DNA from: Aselliscus stoliczkanus
Taxonomy: Eukaryota; Chordata; Mammalia; Chiroptera; Hipposideridae
Assembly: GCA_033961575.1 (NCBI GenBank)
Contig: CM066737.1
Location: 64,004,771 to 64,068,770, forward strand
Length of the DNA: 64,000 nucleotides
Direction: 5' to 3'
This document shows positions 22,695 to 35,025 of the stretch, piece by piece; position 1 is the first letter of the stretch, and every line of letters begins with the position of its first letter. The translations under genes and the position numbers were made by a program. A model generated the notes under the pieces. The model searched no databases, was not told the DNA's origin, and worked only from the letters and a program-made list of their open reading frames with translations.

Positions 22695-22872
22695 CAGCAG
22701 GTCCTCGAGTAGTGTTGTTTCATTCAATGTAGTTTCATCATAACATTGATGAGATGCTGTAGGTACTTAATTCTTGTTTATACCAATTAGCCTATGGTAG
22801 GATGGGTTTCATTATACATTACTTTGCTTCAGCTTACAGAACCTATCAGCAATGTTAAGTTAGCACTTACTG
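22695..22872 (+). mobile_element. DNA-transposon MITE, candidate
   Basis: Starts cagcaggtcctcgag and ends, inverted, cagtaagtgctaac, with TA on both sides (22693-22694 and 22873-22874). The 178-bp size and weak terminal inversion suit a Tc1/mariner or pogo-type MITE. Confidence 0.5.
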
Positions 22873-23212
22873 TATTTTGAAGAGTATTTTAGTACCATGG
22901 TCTGAAAAATACATGAAGATCATGAAGTTGAGTTAATGTGTAGAGACAAGTATTTAGAGAATTGTTGTTGAAGGACAATAGGAAAAAGGAGGTTGTTTTT
23001 TTACTGTTTGTTTATGTTTTAAGATGGATGATAAAAAGTTTATTTAAATGACAGTGTGGTTGGCTCAGCAGAGAGGAAGAAACTGCTCATTTAGTAGAGA
23101 AAGGACATAATTGTGGGAGTAAAGTCTTTGTGAAGATGAGAGGGGATGGAATTCAAGACACAAGGGAGCACACTCCTAGAAGACATTTCTTTTAAAACAG
23201 CAGCAAGGCAGT
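22873..23212. other. Unassigned sequence
   Basis: No gene or repeat called. Confidence 0.35.
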
Positions 23213-23365
23213 ACAGAACGATGGGGTTTAGAGACAACCACTGGAGACAGACTTCCTGGGTTCAGATCCTATGTTTGCCACTTGTTTTTTTTCTTTGTTT
23301 GTTTGTGACCTTGGACAAATGCTTTCGTTTTCTGTTCTCTAAACTGGGGGTGGTATGTGATATCT
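23213..23365 (+). mobile_element. MIR relic, 5' part (split by L1)
   Basis: Head with B-box-like 'cctgggttcagatcctatgt', then 'tgaccttggacaaatgcttt', then the 'ctctaaactgggg' segment. The MIR resumes at about 23825 after an L1 fragment. Confidence 0.75.
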
Positions 23366-23824
23366 AATGAAACCAAACTCAGAAACAGAGATCAGATTGG
23401 TAGCTGCCAGAGGCAGGGGGGTAGGGAGTAGGGGTGAGGGAATTGGATAAGGAGGTCAAAAGGTACAAACTGCCAGTTATAAGATAAATAAGTCCTGGGG
23501 ATGTAATATACACCATGCTGACTATAGTTAACAATACTGTTTTATTGGGCTGTCGGAAAAGTCATGACACACTTTTTCAATGAAAAACATAGAAAAATAT
23601 GTCAGAACTTTTCTGACAACCCTATATATTTGAAAGTTGCTAAGAAATTGGATCATAAAATTTCTCCTCATATAAAAAAAATCTTTGTAAATATCTTAGG
23701 TGATGGATATTTCACTAAACTTAGTGTGGGCATCAATTCACAATATATTCATATATCAAATCATATTGTACACCATAAATGTATACAATGTTATATGTCA
23801 ATGATATCTCAATAAAATAAAATG
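23366..23824 (+). mobile_element. L1 3'UTR fragment inserted in MIR
   Basis: Sense L1 3'UTR text ('gatcagattggtagctgcca', 'gactatagttaacaatactg'), parallel to 20335-20500, ending tctcaataaaataaaa. It splits the MIR and is itself split by the MITE at 23545. Confidence 0.75.
23545..23623 (+). mobile_element. 79-bp palindromic mariner MITE, copy 3
   Basis: Same orientation as copy 2. Inserted inside the L1 tail between 'aatactgtttta' and 'tatatttgaaag'. Slightly more mismatches than copy 2. Confidence 0.88.
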
Positions 23825-23950
23825 TGGATGTAATGATAACACGTAGCTCATAGGGTTGTCATGAATATTAAATAGGTTGAAATGGGTGAAGTGTATAAAA
23901 GTAATGGCTGGCATATAGAGAGCCCTAAATAAATGCCAGCTATTGTTGCT
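23825..23950 (+). mobile_element. MIR relic, 3' part
   Basis: Continues the MIR: 'ctcatagggttgtcatgaat', 'taatggctggcatatagaga', 'cctaaataaatgcc'. Confidence 0.75.
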
Positions 23951-24608
23951 GCTGCTGTTGTTAATATGGGAGCAGATACAGGTGTGTTGGTAAAATTGGT
24001 GGCGGGAAGATGAGGCAGTTGTCAGCTGCCGTGCCCATTCTGTTCAAGAAGCATGTGATGAGATTATCAGAGGGATTAGTGAAAAAAAGTTGAAAATTTT
24101 TGAAAAAGCTGAAAATTAGTGAAAAAAGAGGAAAAAGGAGAAAGTATTAAATGGTTATTTTTCTCCTAATTAAATGCACTCTGATATCAATAGAAATAAT
24201 CTTGTACTGGGAACTCTATATTACTGAATTGTTATAAGGAGTAAGTGAGATAACATTTAAAATAAAACACACTATATGGATGGGATTATTATTTTGGTGA
24301 CACGACTAGTTGTAAAGTGAAATGCTTCCTCAAAAAATTTGGGTGTAGGGAATAGTAAAGGACATTATGTGATTGGTTTTATTTTATTCTCTGAATCATC
24401 AACTTATATTTTAATGTTTCATAGATGCTGACTATATTAGAGGATGTCTTTTCTTATTTATATAGATTACATTTTTACTAATTTTGAGGCAAGAATTAAA
24501 GTCTATAAATATAACATTTATTTAGATAGTGGAGAATTACAGTCTCAAAATATGGTCTATACCACTTACCTGTTGTGGTTCTTTTACACTCCAAATATGA
24601 TTATTTAA
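23951..24608. other. Mostly unassigned sequence
   Basis: 24225-24300 is loosely MIR-like; the rest is unassigned. Confidence 0.3.
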
Positions 24609-24639
24609 CAGGTTAAATTTAGTTTAGTTTAGTTTAGTT

Positions 24640-25020
24640 TAGTTTTTATTATTAGTGGTTTCTTTTGTACACAAAACATAATGATTAGACATTTACATCC
24701 CTCATAAAATGTTAACCCCAACAAGTCTACTACCCCTCTGACACCGTACAGAGCTATTACAATACCATTGACTATATTCCCTATGCTGTACTTGACATCC
24801 CGTGACTATATATATATATTTTATAATTACAGTTGACATTCAATATTAGTTTATATTAGTTTCAGGTGTACAATGCAATGGTTAGGCCTTTATATATTCT
24901 ATTATGTGATCCCCTGATAAGTCCAATACCCAACTGACAACCTACATAGTCTTTACAATATTATTGACTATATTCTCCATACTGTATTTCACACCCCCGT
25001 GACTGTGTTGTGACTACCAA
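24640..25020 (-). repeat. Two L1 3'UTR units in tandem
   Basis: The block 'gattgactatattcccyatactgta ... cccgtgact' (described, not continuous) occurs twice, at about 24640-24812 and 24860-25010, in the same orientation. Either a second, short 5'-truncated L1 inserted at the tail of the first, or the 3'UTR was duplicated. Confidence 0.65.
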
Positions 25021-25408
25021 TTTGTACTTAATCTCTTCACCATTTTCACTCATCCTTCCACCTCCTTCCCTTCTAGCAACCATCAGTTTGATCTCTATCT
25101 AGGAGTTTATTTCTGTTTTGTTTGTTTATTTTGTTCTTTAGATTCCACATATAAGTGAGATCATATGGCATTTATCTTTCTCAATCTGATTTATTTCACT
25201 TAGTATAATATCCTCTAGGTCCATCCATGTTGTTACAAATGGTAAGATTTCATTTTTTTTATGGCGGAGTAATAACTCCATTGTATATATGTACCACAAT
25301 GTCTTTATCCAATTGTCTATTGATGGACATTTACATTGTTTCCATATTTGGCTATTGTGAATAGTGCTACAGTGAACATAGGGGTGCATATATCTTGTCA
25401 TATCAGTG

Positions 25409-25862
25409 GGGTTTTTTGTTTTGTTTTGCTTTTTATTTTATTTTTTTAAAAGATTTTATTGGGGAATTGGGGGAGGGGAACAGACAAGTTGCTGTCTTTT
25501 GGTTCTTCAGTCTAGTTGCGGAGGACATTGCTTCACTGACCCATGTTGGTATCATCATTGCACTCTTCAGGGATGAGGCAGATTGGTCGCCAGCCTCTGG
25601 ACGGCCACTCTCAGTGGCTATTGGCAGCTCACAACAGCTGCCAGCTGCTCACACTGGCTGCCAGCTACTCACTGTAGCCCATTGCAGCCCACTGCAGCAG
25701 GGGCTGCAGCCAACACCATCGCTGGGGCTCGCACAGCCCAGCTCCAAGTGGAGCTGTTGTTAGCTGTAGAGGGCAGTGTCACTGGCCCTCATATGTGGGA
25801 TCCGAACCCGGGCCGCTGGCATCCCAAAACCAGCTCTTAACCAATGCGCCACTGGGCCGGCC
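25409..25862 (-). mobile_element. Long tRNA-like SINE (long form) inside L1
   Basis: Inverted A-tail, body and head, ending gggccggcc at 25862. Imperfect flanking duplication tgtcatatcagtg/tgtccaaccagtg (25396-25408, 25863-25875). L1 ORF2 text resumes immediately after. Confidence 0.85.
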
Positions 25863-28050
25863 TGTCCAACCAGTGCTTTGAATTTCTTTGGCTAAATACC
25901 CAGAAGTAGAATTTCTGGGTCATAAGGTAGTTCCATTTTTAATTTTTTGAGGAACCTCCACACTGATTTCCATAGAGGCTGCACCAATTTGGAATCCCAC
26001 CAACAGTGCACAAGGGTTCCTTTTTCTCTACATCCTCGCCAACACTTGTTTATTGATTTATTGATGATGGCCATTCTGGCAGGAGTGAGGTGGTATCTCA
26101 TTATGGTTTTTATTTGCATTTCTCTGATGATTAGTGATGTTGAGCATCTTTTCAAATGTCTATTGGCCACCTGTGTGTCCTCTTTGGAGAAATGTCTACT
26201 CAAGTTCTCTGTCCATTTTTTAATTGGATTGTTTGTTTCTTTGGTGTTGAGTTGTATGTTTTTTTTATATATTTTGGATATTAACCCTTTATCAGATGTA
26301 TCATTGGCAAATATATTTTCTCATTCAGTAGAATATCTTTTCCTTTTGTTGATGATTTCCTTTGCTATGAAAAAATTTTTTACTTGATGTAGTCCAATTT
26401 GTTTATTTTTTCTTTTCATTCCCTTGCTTGAGGAAATATATCAGTAAAATTATAACTAAGGGTAATGTCTGAGAATTTACTTCCTATATTTTCCTCTAGG
26501 AGTTTTATGGTTTAGGGTCTTACATTTAAGTCTTTAATCCGCTTTGTGTTTTCTCTTATATATGTTGTAAGAAAGTGGTCCGCTTTCATTTTTGCAATTC
26601 GCTGTCTTTACCCCAATGTAAATACTTGCTTCCCTTGTCGTAGATTAAATGACCATATAGGAACGGATTTATTCCCATGCTCTCCATTGTGTTCCATTGA
26701 TCTATGTATCTGTTTTTATGCCCAAACCATGCCTTTTTGATTACTGTGGGATTGTAGCATAATTTGATATAAGGTAGCATGATACCTACCTTCTGCTTTG
26801 TTCTTCTTTCTCAGGATTGCCGTGGCTATTCAGGGCCTTTTATGGTTCCATATACATTTTAGGATTATTTGTTCTAGTTCTGTGAAAAATGCCATTGGTA
26901 TTTTGATAGGGATTTCACTGAATCTGTACATTGCTTTGGGTAATATGGACATTTTAACTAAATTATTTCTTCCTATCTGTAAGCACGGTACCTGTTTTTA
27001 TTTATTTGTATCTTCTTTAATTTCTCTCTTCAATGTCTTATAATTTTCTGAGTACAGGACTTTTTCTTGCTTGGTTAAATTTACTCCTAAGTATCCTATT
27101 TTATTTTTATTTTGATGCAATTGTAAATGGGATTGTTTTCTTAATTTCTCTTTCTGATAGTTCAATATTGATGTATAAAAATACAACTGATTTCTGAATA
27201 TTAATTTTGTATCCTGCTACTTTACTAAACTAATTTATCAGTTCTCATAGTTTTTGGTGGATTCTTTGGGGTTCTCTCTAAATATAGTATCATATCATGT
27301 GCAAATAATGACAATTTTACGTCCTCCTTTCCAATGTGGATGCCTTTTTTTTTTTCTAATATGATTGTTGCGGCTAGAATTTCCAGTGTAATGTTGAATA
27401 AAAGTGGTAAAAGTTGACATCCTTGCCTTATTTCTGATGTTAAGGGGAATGCTTTTAGCTTTTCCCCATTCAGCATGATATTAGCTGTGGGTTTGTTATA
27501 TATGGCCTTCATTATGTTGAGATATGTTCCGTCTATTCCACTTTGCTGAAAGTTTGTATCATACATGGATGCTGGATTTTGTCAGATGCTTTTTCTGAAT
27601 CTATTCATACGATCATGTGATTTTTATTTTTTGTTTTGTCTATGTGGTGTATCACATTAATTGATTTGCAGATATTGAACCGACCTTGCACACCAGGAAT
27701 GAATCACACTTGATCATGGTGTATGATCTTTTTAATGTATTGTTAAATTGACTTTGCTAATATTTGTTGAGGATTTTAGCCTCAATGTTTATTAGGGATA
27801 TTGGCCTATAGTTCTCTTTTTTGTAATGTCTTTGCTTGGAAACAGGATAATGGTAACCTCAGAAAATGAGCTTGGGAGCCTTACATCCCCTTGAATTTTT
27901 TTGGAGTAGTTTGAGAAGAATAGTTTTGAATGTTTGGTAAAATTCATCTGTAAAGCCATCTGGTCCAGGACTTTTGTTTGCTGGGATCTTGTTGATAACC
28001 AATTCAATTTAGTTAGTAGTAAATCGGTCTGTTCAGATTTTCTGTTTCTG

Positions 28051-28173
28051 GGCCGGCCGAGTGGCGTGGTGGTTAAGAGCTGGCTTGGGATGCCAGCAGC
28101 CCTGGTTCGGGTCCCACATATGAGGGCCAGTGACACTGCCCTCAAAAAACAAAACAAACAAACAAAAAAAAAA
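28051..28173 (+). mobile_element. Short tRNA-like SINE inside L1, 17-bp TSD
   Basis: Head-only form followed by a CAAA-rich tail. Flanked by cagattttctgtttctg (28034-28050) and the same sequence with one extra T (28174-28191). Confidence 0.93.
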
Positions 28174-29459
28174 CAGATTTTTCTGTTTCTGCTTTATTCA
28201 GCTTTGGAAGATTGTATGCTTCTAGGAATTTATGCATTTTCCATTTCTTCCAAATTGTCCAATTTTTTGGTAGATAGATGCTTGTAGTATTTTCTTAAAT
28301 TTTTTTGGATTTCTGTGCTGTCCATTGTCACTTGTCTTTTCTTTCTGATTTTATTTATTTGGGTTCTCTCTTTCTTTTTATTTTTTGATGAGTCTTGATA
28401 AAGGTTTGTTAGTTTTGTTTATGTTTTTCAAAAAAACAGCGCTTGGTTTCATTCATCTTTTGTATTGTTTTTTTAGTCTCTATTTCATTTATTTCTGCTC
28501 TGATCATTATTATTTCCTTCTTGTACTCACTTTGGGCTTTGTTTGCTGTTCTTTTTCCAGTTCCCTTAGGTGTAAAGATAAGCTGTTGATTTTAGATTTT
28601 TCTTTTTTCTTGAGGTAGGCCTGAATGGCTATGAATTTCGCTCTTAGGACTGCTTTCACTGTGTCCCATAGATTTGGGGTTATTGTGTTTTCATTTTGTT
28701 TGTCTCAAGGTATCTTTTGATTTCTTTCTTGATCTCATTGTTGACCCATTCATTATTTAGTAACATGTTATTTAGCCTCCATGTGTTTGTGTGTTTTTCA
28801 GTTTTTTTTCTTGTAACTGATTTCTAGTTTCATACCACTGTGATCAGAGAACACGCTTGATATGATTTCAGTCTTCTTAAATTTATTGAGACTTGTTTTG
28901 TGGCTGAACATATGGTCTATCTTGGAAAACGTTCCATGTGCACTTGAGAAGAATGTATATTCCACTGCTCTGAAGTGAAATGCTCTAGAAATATCAATTA
29001 AATCCATGTGGTCTAGTGTGTCATGTAAGGTCGCTGTTTGTATGTTGATTTTCTGTCTGGAGGATCTGTCCATTGGTGTCAGTGGGGTGTTGAATTCCCC
29101 TACTATGATTGTGTTACTGTTGATCTCTGCCTTTATGTCTGTCAATATTTATTTTATATTTTGGGTGCTCCTGTGTTGGCTGCATAGATGTCTACAAGGG
29201 TTATGCCCTCTTGTTGGATTGATCCCTTTATTATTACATAATGTCCTTTTTTGTCTCTTATTATACTCTTCATTTTAAAGTCTATTTTGTCTGATATAAA
29301 TATTGCTCCTTCAGTGTTTTTCTGGTTGCCATTTGCATAAAATATCTTTTTCCATTTCTTTATTTTCATTCTATGTGTGTTTGATCTGAGGTGGGTCTCT
29401 TCTAAACAGCATATACATGGGTCTTGTTTTCTTATTCACTCAGCTACCCTGTGTTTTTT

Positions 29460-29557
29460 TTTTTAAGGGCAGTGTCACTGGCCCTCATATGTGGGACCCA
29501 AACCGGGACTGCTGGCTACCGAAGCCAGCGTTTAACCACCGCACCACTCGGCTGGCC
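29460..29557 (-). mobile_element. Short tRNA-like SINE inside L1
   Basis: Minus-strand head-only copy. Flanked by ctaccctgtgtttttt (29444-29459) and ctaccctatgtttttt (29558-29573), one mismatch. Confidence 0.92.
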
Positions 29558-29796
29558 CTACCCTATGTTTTTTGATTGGAGCACTTTATCCATTTATATT
29601 TAAAGTGATTATAGATAGCTTCACGTCATTGCCATTTTGTTATTCATATTTTTATCATTGTTTGTTTGTTTGTTTTCTCCTTTCTTCTTCTTCTTAAAGA
29701 AGTCCTTTTATAATTTCTTGTATACAGGCTTGGTGGTAATGAATTTCCTTAGTTTTTTTCTTGCCTGGGAAGCTCTTTATCTCTCCTTCAATTTTA

Positions 29797-29920
29797 TTTT
29801 ATTTTTTTTTAATTTAATTTTTTTTTTGAGGGCAGTGTCGCTGGCCCTCATATGTGGGACCCAAACCGGGGCCGCTGGCTTCCGAAGCCAGCATTTAACC
29901 ACCGCACCACTCGGCTGGCC
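29797..29920 (-). mobile_element. Short tRNA-like SINE inside L1, perfect 16-bp TSD
   Basis: Minus-strand head-only copy. Perfect duplication ctctccttcaatttta at 29781-29796 and 29921-29936. Confidence 0.95.
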
Positions 29921-32247
29921 CTCTCCTTCAATTTTAAATGAGAACCTTGCTGCGTAGAGGAGTCTTGGATGTAGGCCCTTGTTTGTCATCACTTTAAATA
30001 TTTCCTGCCACTCCCTTCTGTCCTGCATTGTTTCTGTTGAGAAATCAGCTGAGAGACTTAACGTGAGCCCCCTTGGAAGTAGCTAACTGCTTTTCTCTTG
30101 CTGCTGTTAAGATTCTTTCTTTGTCTTTACCTTTTGGTATTTTAATTATGATGTTTCTTGGTGTGGGCCTGTTTAGGTTCATCTTGTTTGGACTCTGTAT
30201 TTCCTGGGTTGTATGTCTGTTTCCTTTGCAAGGTTAGGGAAGTTTTCATTCATTATTTCTTCAAATAAGTTCTCGGTCTCTTGCTCCCTCTCTTCTCTTT
30301 CTGGTACTCCTATCATGCCAATGTTGTTACACTTGGTGTTGTCCCACAGGTCCCGTAAACTATCTGTTTTTTTTTAAATTATTTTTTCTTTTTGTTGTTT
30401 TGATTGGGTGTATTCTGCTACCTTGTCTTCTAAATCACTGATTTGATTTTCTGCTTCGTCTAATCTGCTATTGATTCCTTCTAGTGTATTTTATATTTCA
30501 GTTATTGTATTCTTTATTTCTGACTGTTTCTTTTTTTTTATAGTTTCTATGTCCTTCTTTATGCTTACTATCTCTTGTACTTTTATTTGGGAAATATTTC
30601 TTTGTTTCCTCACTCTGGCTGCCTCTCTGTGTTTGCTTCTATGTTTTAGCTAGATCTCCTTTGTCTCTCAGTCTTTTGCTGGATGGCCTTGTGTAGTATG
30701 TGTCATGTGTGGTCCAGTGGTGCAGTCTTCCTAATCTCTTGTGCGTTTGTTTTAGGAGTGTCCTGTATGTGTTGTGTGTCTTCTCCTGTTGTAGTTGAGC
30801 CTTGATTGCTTTGGTGTATCAGTGGGTGGGACTGACTCCCAGGCTGACTGACTGTGAGGACTGGCTATGCCCACAGTGTATGAGCTTCTGTGTGGGTGCT
30901 GACACCTCAGATGGGTGTTCACCCCTGCGAGCTCTTGTACCTGTTAAACCTCCCTTTGGTTGTGCTGCTTGTTGGGCTAACCAGGTAGTGTTCTGGTGTG
31001 GTCTTAAGCCCACCTCTGGGTATGATGTTTCTGGTGTGTCTTCGGAAGTGCTCCTTTGCAGGCCAATTTCAGCCTTGCCTGTGACCATCCTGGAGCTAAC
31101 TGGTAAAAGCTACACAGCTATATGTGGTTGGCTGCTGCCTGTGCTGGGCCTGGAAGCATGTGAGGGTGGCCTCGCTGTGAATCGAGGCTGGCTGCCACCA
31201 GGATTGTACCTGGGGCAACTTATCAAAAGGCTCAGGGCTCCCTAGGCCTATTACCACCTGACAGCTACCTGTAAGGTGCAGCTGTTCAAAGGGCCTCCTT
31301 AGATGCATGGGCTGATCTGGTTGACCCGGTGTTGAGAGTACCTTCAGTCATATACCAGTAGTTGGGTGGGGCAGGGTTCCAGGTGGTTATTGGGTGTGGG
31401 TGGTGGTTTTTACAAAGTTAAAGCAATTTCAGTTTTTGAACCAATGCCGGGCCCTTGAACATTTCACAAAAATGCCCTGAAAACCCCATGGTTACCACTG
31501 TTCCCCTCAGTCACTCAGGTCCCTGAGAGCTGCCCCAGAGATTCTGTAGCACAGGTTGTGGCTCACTGTCCAGCACCAAATGTTTGCGGGACCACTGTCA
31601 GCAGATTGATGCTGTAAAAGCTTTCTACAGCTTGTGGGGTCAGTCCAACCACCCAGGAGCTGGAGTTCCCCATGCAATGCAACATTAGCTGGTGCAGCAG
31701 GGACCCAGGGCATCACCAAGATGGTATATATGTGTGGATTTTACCAGACCAATGCAGTCTTAGATTTGGCCCTTTGGGAAAGAGTTCAACACATGAAAGA
31801 TGGTGACCTTCTGTAGGCCACATGTGAGGCAGATTCCACACAGGGAAAATAGCTGCTGTCCATCCAGCCCTCGTCTATAAGCCACACACCTCAGTCTTTC
31901 CCCATATGTCTGCAGTGCCTCTCAAGTTGCCACCACTCCACAAGACACCAGGTGAGTGTTTGCAAGAAAGTGCCTCTGTGTGTGGGCCCTTTAAGAGAAC
32001 ACCTGGGTTTCCAGCTGCCTTCTGTCTCACCAGGTCAAACAGAGAGTGCCCTCACTGCCAGCTGTGTTTGGACCACTCTTCCTGGCACAGGCTTCCTGGG
32101 CTGGGGAGCCCAGTATGGGACCCCTCCCTCCTCAGGAGGAACCTGTGCCACCGAGGTGTCCCTCCCCATGTTCAAACACTACCTATGGGTTTAGGGTCAG
32201 CTTGTTTCATGTCTCCACCCCACTTACCAGACTCAATGTGGCCTCTT

Positions 32248-32702
32248 ATATTTTTTAAGATTTTTATTGGAGAATCGCGGGAGGAGAACAGCATTGGGGA
32301 ATTGGGGAAGGGGAACAGACAAGTTGCTGTCCTTTTGTTCTTCAGTCTAGTTGTGGAGGACATTGCTTCACTGGCCCATGTTGGTATTATCACTGTGCTC
32401 TTCCCAAGTGAGGCAGATCAGTCGCCAGCTTCTGGACAGCCGCTCACGGCGGTTCTTGGCAGCTCATACTGGCTGCCAGCCACTCTCTATAGCTCACGGC
32501 AGCCCACTGCAACAGGGGCTGCAGCCTACACCATCGATAGCAATTCACGGCAGCCCAGCTCCAGGTGGAGCTGTTGTTCACCATCTTAGCTGTAGAGGGC
32601 ACAGCGTCACTAGCCCTCATATGTGGGATCCGAACCGGGGCCCTGCTGCTCAGATCTGGCATCCCAAGCCAGCTCTTAACCAACGTACCACTCAGCTGGC
32701 CC
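32248..32702 (-). mobile_element. Long tRNA-like SINE inside L1 5'UTR
   Basis: Long form, minus strand. Duplication tggcctctt at 32239-32247 and 32703-32711. The 227-codon frame at 31906-32589 runs from the L1 5'UTR into this SINE and is not a gene. Confidence 0.9.
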
Positions 32703-32840
32703 TGGCCTCTTTTTCATATCCTTAGTTATAGGGCTTTTGTTCAGCTAGTCTTCAGATTATTCTTGAGATTGATTTTTCTATAATTTATTTGTAAATTTTG
32801 TGTGATTCTGGGAGGCAGTAGGCATAGTGCTTACCTAATG

Positions 32841-32850
32841 GGCCATCTTG
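32841..32850 (-). promoter_or_regulatory. YY1-type motif at L1 5' end
   Basis: The minus strand reads CAAGATGGCC about 10 nt inside the L1 5' terminus. In human L1 a YY1 site with this core near the start of the 5'UTR sets the transcription start. Its presence supports this being a true L1 5' end. Function here is inferred only. Confidence 0.6.
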
Positions 32851-32872
32851 GACCTTCCCCAGGTTAAGTTTA

Positions 32873-33434
32873 TTTTAAGTCAAGACTTAGGTATTCATGT
32901 TTGTAGCAAATAAATGGCATGTAAAAATCCTGGCAAAGTTACCATTTTGTCAACATGAAATTTTCCCATCCAGCTGGTCATTAGGCCTTTCCAACTGCCA
33001 ATGTCTCTTGCAATCTGCTTTAATAGTAGCATATAATTAGCTTTATACAGATTAGAGACATTTGGGGGTAATATTCCAATGCAAATATCAAAATCCCAAG
33101 AAAGTTAACTCAAAGAGACGTATGTCCCCACCATCCTTCATAACAATCTTTAGCTATGAAGACTGTAGCAGTTGATTTGTGTAAGGTACTTTGAATCATA
33201 ATATAGAAATATTGTAATGAAATACCTACTAGAGTTCTGGAAAATATATTCAGGAGAATGATATAAATAGCAATATGTCATTAATGTGCATTGTTTGTCT
33301 TCATATATATAGTTCAGTAACCACTTCAAAGAAATGTGTCAAATAATTGGAGAAAAATTATTTCAAATGCTAAGGTGAATTTTTCAAGATTAAGGTATAT
33401 GGGAGAGTTTAAATCAACATAATAAGTTTTTGGG
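32873..33434. other. Unassigned AT-rich sequence
   Basis: No gene or repeat identified. Confidence 0.4.
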
Positions 33435-33625
33435 GTTTTTTTTAGTTTCAGGTATACAAAACAATGTAACAGTTATACATTCACACCCCTCACAAAATGA
33501 TAACCTCCCCCAATCTACTTCCCCTCTGACATCGTGTATAGCTGTTAAATTCCATTGACTCTATTCCCTATTGTGCACTCCACATCCTGCGAATATATGT
33601 ATATATATACACTAAGTTATACACA
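33435..33625 (-). mobile_element. L1 3'UTR fragment
   Basis: Antisense L1 tail: 'tagtttcaggtatacaaaac', 'aatctacttcccctctgaca', 'ccattgactctattccctat', matching the tails near 24650 and 37640. Confidence 0.75.
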
Positions 33626-33820
33626 CATTTCCATACCTATACACATAGACACAGCAGATTTTCTAGGATAAAATTATTTCACTTTAAATGGGACAAGACC
33701 ATGATGCTCAAGTAGAATTTTAGTCATCCTTTTACCTCTTGAGTTAAGGAATTCCATTTTTGGAACTTTAAGATTTCAACACATAATGTTTTTAATTCCT
33801 TAACCAGAAGGTCTTCATCC

Positions 33821-33922
33821 ACACACCATGTGATATATAGATGATGTGTTACAGAATTGTACACTTGAAACCTATGTAACTTTACTACCCATTGTCATCC
33901 CAATAAATTTGAAAAAAAACAT
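33821..33922 (+). mobile_element. Very short L1/HAL1-like 3' end with perfect 10-bp TSD
   Basis: About 100 bp of L1-type 3' terminus plus A-tail, flanked by gtcttcatcc at 33811-33820 and 33923-33932. It is the same tail as at 12905-13240 but without the MITE. Confidence 0.88.
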
Positions 33923-33932
33923 GTCTTCATCC

Positions 33933-34914
33933 TTGGGTAGTTCCACACCATCATAGAAAGGTTTCTGCCTTCATGAAATGTAATCTTTAGAGAGTGTCTA
34001 GTAGGTAGAAGCCTAGTCAGCTGCTCCCCAGACTATGTTAATGAGTAAGTATTTTCAATAGTTCTATGTGAAAGTGTTGTCTAAGCAGAGGATTAATGGC
34101 AAAACTGAACAAGACAGGGTAAAATGTAGGATATGACTTTTCACTAGCAGAGAAAAGAGAGAGCGAGAGATCACAACATATGTGCCATTCCTAAGAGTTT
34201 CAGTTGCTTTGGAACAAATTAATTTCAAGGCTGTCAATAATTAACTATTCTTGTTAAGTGAAAAATGTGGCCACAGACTTGCTGTTTGGCAGAGCAAGTC
34301 CAAGATGCCAACTGTGTGTCTCAGCATATAACTTGGCCAGGCCCATGATGAAAACTCACATGAGAGTGGTGAGTGTAACATCTACCGAAGGCTCTAGGGT
34401 TGGCTTTATTATAGCTGCTAATGATGAATTGGGCAATAACCAGAATCCATTGACAGTAAGAAGGAAACTGCAGTCTGGAATTTACATGTGAATTTCCTAA
34501 GTGAATAATATTCACTAATAAAGTCTGATCTAAATGTCAGATGGGATTTCTTTATTCCTTCTGAGTTTTTCATAAACCCATTGCCTGCACCCCAGAGAGT
34601 TGGCAAGAAATTCCTGACTAGAGTTTCTCATTCTCTATCAATTCATTTGTGTCCCTTGATGATTATGCTCTTGTCATAAAACCATACTGATTTTCTGGCT
34701 GGGGATCATTAAATATTTGTTTACAAAGTCATGTGTGTTTCTGTATAAACCACATATTCTAGCTCCTGGTAAGTACTGGAATGGATCATGTGAGAACTTG
34801 AAAGACAAGCTTTCTCACTTATCTATGATGCTCGATAGCAGCTCTTTAGAATCCCAAGTGGTTGGAATTTTAGGCAAGTCAGGGCAGAAAAGGGCAGAGC
34901 AAGGATATTATATT
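33933..34914. other. Unassigned sequence
   Basis: Nearly 1 kb with only short, unsupported frames. Confidence 0.4.
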
Positions 34915-35025
34915 AATACCCCCATTTGATGGCTGAAAAGTTGGAAACCCAGAAATGAAGTGATTTGTCTGAGGTATACAACGAGTTACCTTCAAACAAG
35001 CATTAAGAAAGCATAGGTCCTATTT
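34915..35025 (-). mobile_element. MIR relic, partial
   Basis: Inverted MIR core: 'cccccatttgatggctgaaa', 'gaagtgatttgtctgaggta'. Strongly diverged. Confidence 0.5.

Larger units (their letters stand above)
24613..32859 (-). mobile_element. Nearly full-length old L1 with nested SINEs
   Basis: Read on the minus strand: 5' end at 32859 (ggggaaggtccaagatggcc), a GC-richer 5'UTR to about 30.7 kb, an ORF1 region about 29.6-30.6 kb, ORF2 endonuclease about 28.8-29.4 kb, reverse transcriptase about 27.2-27.6 kb, the C-terminal region 25.1-26.8 kb, then the 3'UTR and A-tail near 24.62 kb. ORFs are shattered by stops and frameshifts. Removing five nested SINEs leaves about 7 kb, a full L1 length. Possible duplication aggttaaattta/aggttaagttta (24610-24621, 32861-32872). 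Confidence 0.82.

Noticed and set aside
30802..31245. 147-codon open frame and GC-rich stretch as a possible promoter or exon
   Set aside because: Falls within the 5'UTR of the antisense L1.
31906..32589. 227-codon open frame
   Set aside because: Runs from an L1 5'UTR into a SINE body; it is a chance frame in GC-richer repeat DNA.
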